7,716 bases of DNA from NCBI GenBank assembly GCA_900541355.1, contig UQJU01000062.1, forward strand, positions 1 through 7,716, written 5' to 3'. Positions 5,949-7,716 of the stretch are shown here, one piece after another. A program made the position numbers and the translations under genes. The first letter of the stretch is position 1; every line of letters begins with the position of its first letter. A model generated the notes under the pieces. It was not told the origin of the DNA, searched no databases, and was given only the letters and a program-made list of their open reading frames with translations. The DNA comes from Candidatus Avelusimicrobium fimicolum. GTDB taxonomy: Bacteria; Elusimicrobiota; Elusimicrobia; Elusimicrobiales; Elusimicrobiaceae.

Positions 5949-5967
5949 TACAACAGGAGTGAGTACG

Positions 5968-7257
5968 ATGTCCATCTTCAAAACTGCCCAGGCCGGGGAA
6001 GTAAAAACTAAACAATTAGGCAAAGAAGGCTGCCGCGTTACATTGTCCGTGGAAGCCGCCCCCGAACTGGTATCTAAATGCTTTCAAAATGCCGCCGTGC
6101 AGGTGCAATCCCGTGCGCAAATGCAAGGTTTCCGCGCCGGTAAAGTGCCGCTTGACCTCGTTAAACAAAATTTTGCCGGACATATCAAAGAACGCGCCTT
6201 GGACTTAACCGTTAAAGCCGCTATCAACGCCGCTATTGCCGATGCTAAGTTGGATGCCGTGGCCGTTCCTACCCTCACCAAGGCCGATTTTGCCAATTTC
6301 AACGACGGCAAAGCCTTTCTGTTTGAAATTGCGGTAGATGTCGCTCCGGAATTTGACGTAAAAGATTACAAAGGTATTGAAATTGCCAAAAAGCCTGAAA
6401 CTGCCACAGAAGCCGACGTAACCGAAAATCTTTCCCGTGTGCAAGACGCCAATGCCCGCTTGGAAAGTGCCCAAGACGGTGCCGTTATTGACGATAAATG
6501 CTATGCGGTTGTGCATTACAAAGGCCAACGCAACGGCAAAGACGATTACAAATTAAGCGCCGACAGCGAACTGGTGGATATGGCTGCCCCGCAAACGATG
6601 CCCGGCTTAGCCGAAGCCATTAAAGGTCTTAAAAAAGGCGACGAAAAAGATTTTGAGTCCAAAGAAGGGGAAGATACGCTTTCCTTCCACGTGGTTGTGG
6701 ACGATATTAAAAATAAAATCGTGCCCGCGTTGGACGACGGTTTCGCCAAAGATATGGGCTTTGACACCTTGGACGCTTTGAAAGCCAAGGTAAAAGAAAG
6801 CCTGGACGAAGAAGCCAAACAAAACGCCCGCCGCGACGAAATCGCCCAAATTGAAAACCACTTGGTTAAAGCCAACGATTTTGCCTTGCCGCAAAGCCTG
6901 GTGGAAGAATATACGGAATCTTCCCTTAACAACTTTGTGCGCAGTATGACGCAGATGAAGCCCGACCAATTAAATGCCGAACAGCGCAAAGCGTTTGAAG
7001 AACGCATCCGCCCCAGTGTGGAGAAGGACTTGCGCATTGGCTATATTGTGCACGCTATTGCCAAAAAGGAAAACTTGGAAGCCACCGAGGCCGACTGGAA
7101 AGCCGAGTTGGATAAGAGCCTTGCTTCCAACACGCAAAACAAGGCTGACGAAAAGAAAATTAAATCTTTCTTTGACGAGCGCAAAGCCCACATTTTGGCT
7201 ACGCTTTCCGAACGCAAAGTATTTGATTTCTTGAAAGCCGAAGCGAAATATAAATAA
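5968..7257 (+). CDS. tig: Trigger factor, ribosome-associated chaperone
   Basis: Trigger factor binds the ribosome next to the exit tunnel and shelters nascent chains; it also has a peptidyl-prolyl isomerase-type domain. The start is ATG 5968 because AGGAG at 5955-5959 lies eight bases upstream, whereas the in-frame GTG at 5959 overlaps that site. The protein has 429 residues, near the usual length. The N-terminal ribosome-binding domain holds the signature GFRAGKVP at 54-61, matching GFRKGKVP of E. coli. The FKBP-like domain runs about 160-248, with MPGLAEAIKGLKKGDEKDF at 211-229; it is short and diverged, so isomerase activity may be reduced. Residues 253-264 (PALDDGFAKDMG) open the helical C-terminal chaperone domain, which continues to a Lys-rich end. 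It lies directly after two tRNA genes with no terminator between, so co-transcription is likely. A strong terminator follows; clpP and clpX, frequent downstream partners, are not present. Confidence 0.95.
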   Translation: MSIFKTAQAGEVKTKQLGKEGCRVTLSVEAAPELVSKCFQNAAVQVQSRAQMQGFRAGKVPLDLVKQNFAGHIKERALDLTVKAAINAAIADAKLDAVAVPTLTKADFANFNDGKAFLFEIAVDVAPEFDVKDYKGIEIAKKPETATEADVTENLSRVQDANARLESAQDGAVIDDKCYAVVHYKGQRNGKDDYKLSADSELVDMAAPQTMPGLAEAIKGLKKGDEKDFESKEGEDTLSFHVVVDDIKNKIVPALDDGFAKDMGFDTLDALKAKVKESLDEEAKQNARRDEIAQIENHLVKANDFALPQSLVEEYTESSLNNFVRSMTQMKPDQLNAEQRKAFEERIRPSVEKDLRIGYIVHAIAKKENLEATEADWKAELDKSLASNTQNKADEKKIKSFFDERKAHILATLSERKVFDFLKAEAKYK

Positions 7258-7275
7258 TTTTGCTAAAAACAGATA

Positions 7276-7321
7276 ACACCGCCCCGCTTGGGTTTTATTC
7301 CCAGCGGGGCGGTGTGCTTTT
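7276..7321 (+). terminator. Strong intrinsic terminator after tig
   Basis: ACACCGCCCCGC-TTGGG at 7276-7292 pairs with CCCA-GCGGGGCGGTGT ending at 7315, giving about 16 bp with one bulged T and a TTTTATT loop. TTTT follows at 7318-7321. It begins 18 bases after the tig stop. Confidence 0.92.
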
Positions 7322-7365
7322 GATAGGGTGCGCGTGAGTGGCTTTCTTGTTATTTTGCCGGGGAT

Positions 7366-7398
7366 ATTCCCTTTTTCCGCCAAACCCTCGGGGATGAC
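7366..7398. repeat. Possible degenerate palindromic element ending in GATGAC
   Basis: ATTCCC at 7366-7371 can pair with GGGGAT at 7390-7395 (one T-G pair), and the element ends in GATGAC at 7393-7398. The right-hand repeat at 7489-7516 ends in the same GATGAC after its stem. The stem is short and the 18-base loop long, so this may be a decayed relative or coincidence. Confidence 0.35.
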
Positions 7399-7416
7399 GA
7401 TATTATAAAAATTGGG

Positions 7417-7444
7417 GTCATTCTGAACTTGTTTCAGAATCTAC
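7417..7444 (+). repeat. Palindromic repeat, left copy of an inverted pair
   Basis: The stem ATTCTGAA (7420-7427) / TTCAGAAT (7433-7440) pairs perfectly over 8 bp around CTTGT, with GTC before and CTAC after. It is the inverse complement of 7489-7516 except at two positions. It resembles small dispersed intergenic palindromes (REP-like) found in many bacterial genomes. Confidence 0.85.
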
Positions 7445-7488
7445 CTTATGGGTTGCTAAAAAAACAGAAACAACTAACTACCCAATCA

Positions 7489-7516
7489 GTAGATCCTGAA
7501 ACAAGTTCAGGATGAC
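7489..7516 (-). repeat. Palindromic repeat, right copy of an inverted pair
   Basis: The stem ATCCTGAA (7493-7500) / TTCAGGAT (7506-7513) pairs perfectly over 8 bp around ACAAG, with GTAG before and GAC after. It is inverted relative to 7417-7444, with 44 bases between the copies. The whole 100-base unit could also fold as a single long stem-loop. Confidence 0.85.
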
Positions 7517-7692
7517 TTTATGTTTATGACGGCCTTGTTTTATTTATGGGTGTTGTTTCGTTGGTTGAGACATTATTGCCAAAGCAGGGTGGCTCCATTA
7601 GTCAAAAGCGGGAAAAAGGTAAGCCGTCCGCAGAACTCCTTTTTAAAGGGTTGTTTTATTTTTTTTTTTTGTTAAAATTTTGAAAATTAAGA

Positions 7693-7716
7693 CCGGATAT
7701 ACCCGGATGTATCCGG
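7693..7716. repeat. CCGGAT-rich palindrome at the right edge
   Basis: CCGGATA at 7693-7699 and TATCCGG at 7710-7716 are exact inverse complements, and a further CCGGAT lies between them at 7703-7708. The element touches the window edge, so its full extent and any link to a downstream gene cannot be seen. Confidence 0.5.

Larger units (their letters stand above)
7322..7716. other. Non-coding tract after tig
   Basis: No reading frame here has both a ribosome binding site and a recognisable product. A 51-codon frame from the ATG at 7520 lacks an SD and runs through the poly-T tract. The tract contains a pair of palindromic repeats, a possible third degenerate one, a T12 run at 7659-7670 and a CCGGAT palindrome at the window edge, each listed separately. 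Confidence 0.6.

Noticed and set aside
5753..5962. Open frames on both strands across the tRNA genes
   Set aside because: They are frames through two clear tRNA cloverleafs and have no codon or homology support.
5959..5967. GTG start for trigger factor
   Set aside because: The GTG overlaps the AGGAG site itself; ATG 5968 has normal spacing.
6084..7383. Several long minus-strand frames opposite tig
   Set aside because: They are antisense shadows of a well-conserved gene; none has an SD, a promoter or a known motif, and one crosses the terminator.
7520..7675. 51-codon frame beginning at ATG 7520
   Set aside because: There is no SD, it ends in residues made by the T12 tract, and the product has no recognisable feature.

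Overview
The window carries seven protein genes (one cut by the left edge), two tRNA genes, several well-formed promoters and terminators, and a 3' non-coding tract with palindromic repeats. The organism is a bacterium of moderate G+C that reads SD-led ATG starts and uses tight T-tailed hairpin terminators. Runs of paralogous, cysteine-containing type IV prepilin-like proteins are a habit I associate with gut Elusimicrobiota. That assignment is an inference from gene style, not a demonstrated placement.

Left part (1-766): the 3' end of a cysteine-rich secreted protein whose first visible portion resembles the C-terminal core of the pilin-like proteins further right. It is followed by a perfect 11-bp hairpin that also ends guaC from the other side. 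guaC (798-1901, minus strand) encodes GMP reductase of purine salvage.

Centre (1902-3670): guaC and a three-gene pilin-like operon diverge from a short intergenic region. The operon promoter is strong, and one perfect inverted repeat overlaps its -35 while another covers the expected transcription start. The three small proteins share a class III signal peptide, Glu5, Pro22, Tyr24 and a C-terminal two-cysteine loop. They are packed so that each stop codon overlaps or abuts the next ribosome binding site. A bidirectional terminator separates them from the convergent next gene.

Right centre (3680-5614, minus strand): a secreted DUF885-family protein with its own promoter. The family's metal-site histidines appear to be replaced, so it looks like a pseudoenzyme.

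Right (5691-7321): a promoter drives tRNA-Lys(CTT), tRNA-Leu(TAG) and apparently tig (trigger factor), ending at a long GC-rich terminator. The usual clpP/clpX partners of tig do not follow.

Right end (7322-7716): no credible gene. It holds an inverted pair of 28-base palindromic repeats whose differences are compensatory, a possible degenerate third element, a T12 tract and a CCGGAT-rich palindrome cut by the window edge.

Functionally, the window mixes housekeeping (purine salvage, tRNAs, nascent-chain folding) with envelope or surface functions (pilin-like subunits, cysteine-rich surface protein, secreted DUF885 relative). The most interesting material is the pilin-like set with its shared C-terminal cysteine loop and one apparently extended member, the metal-site-less DUF885 protein, and the covarying palindromic repeats.
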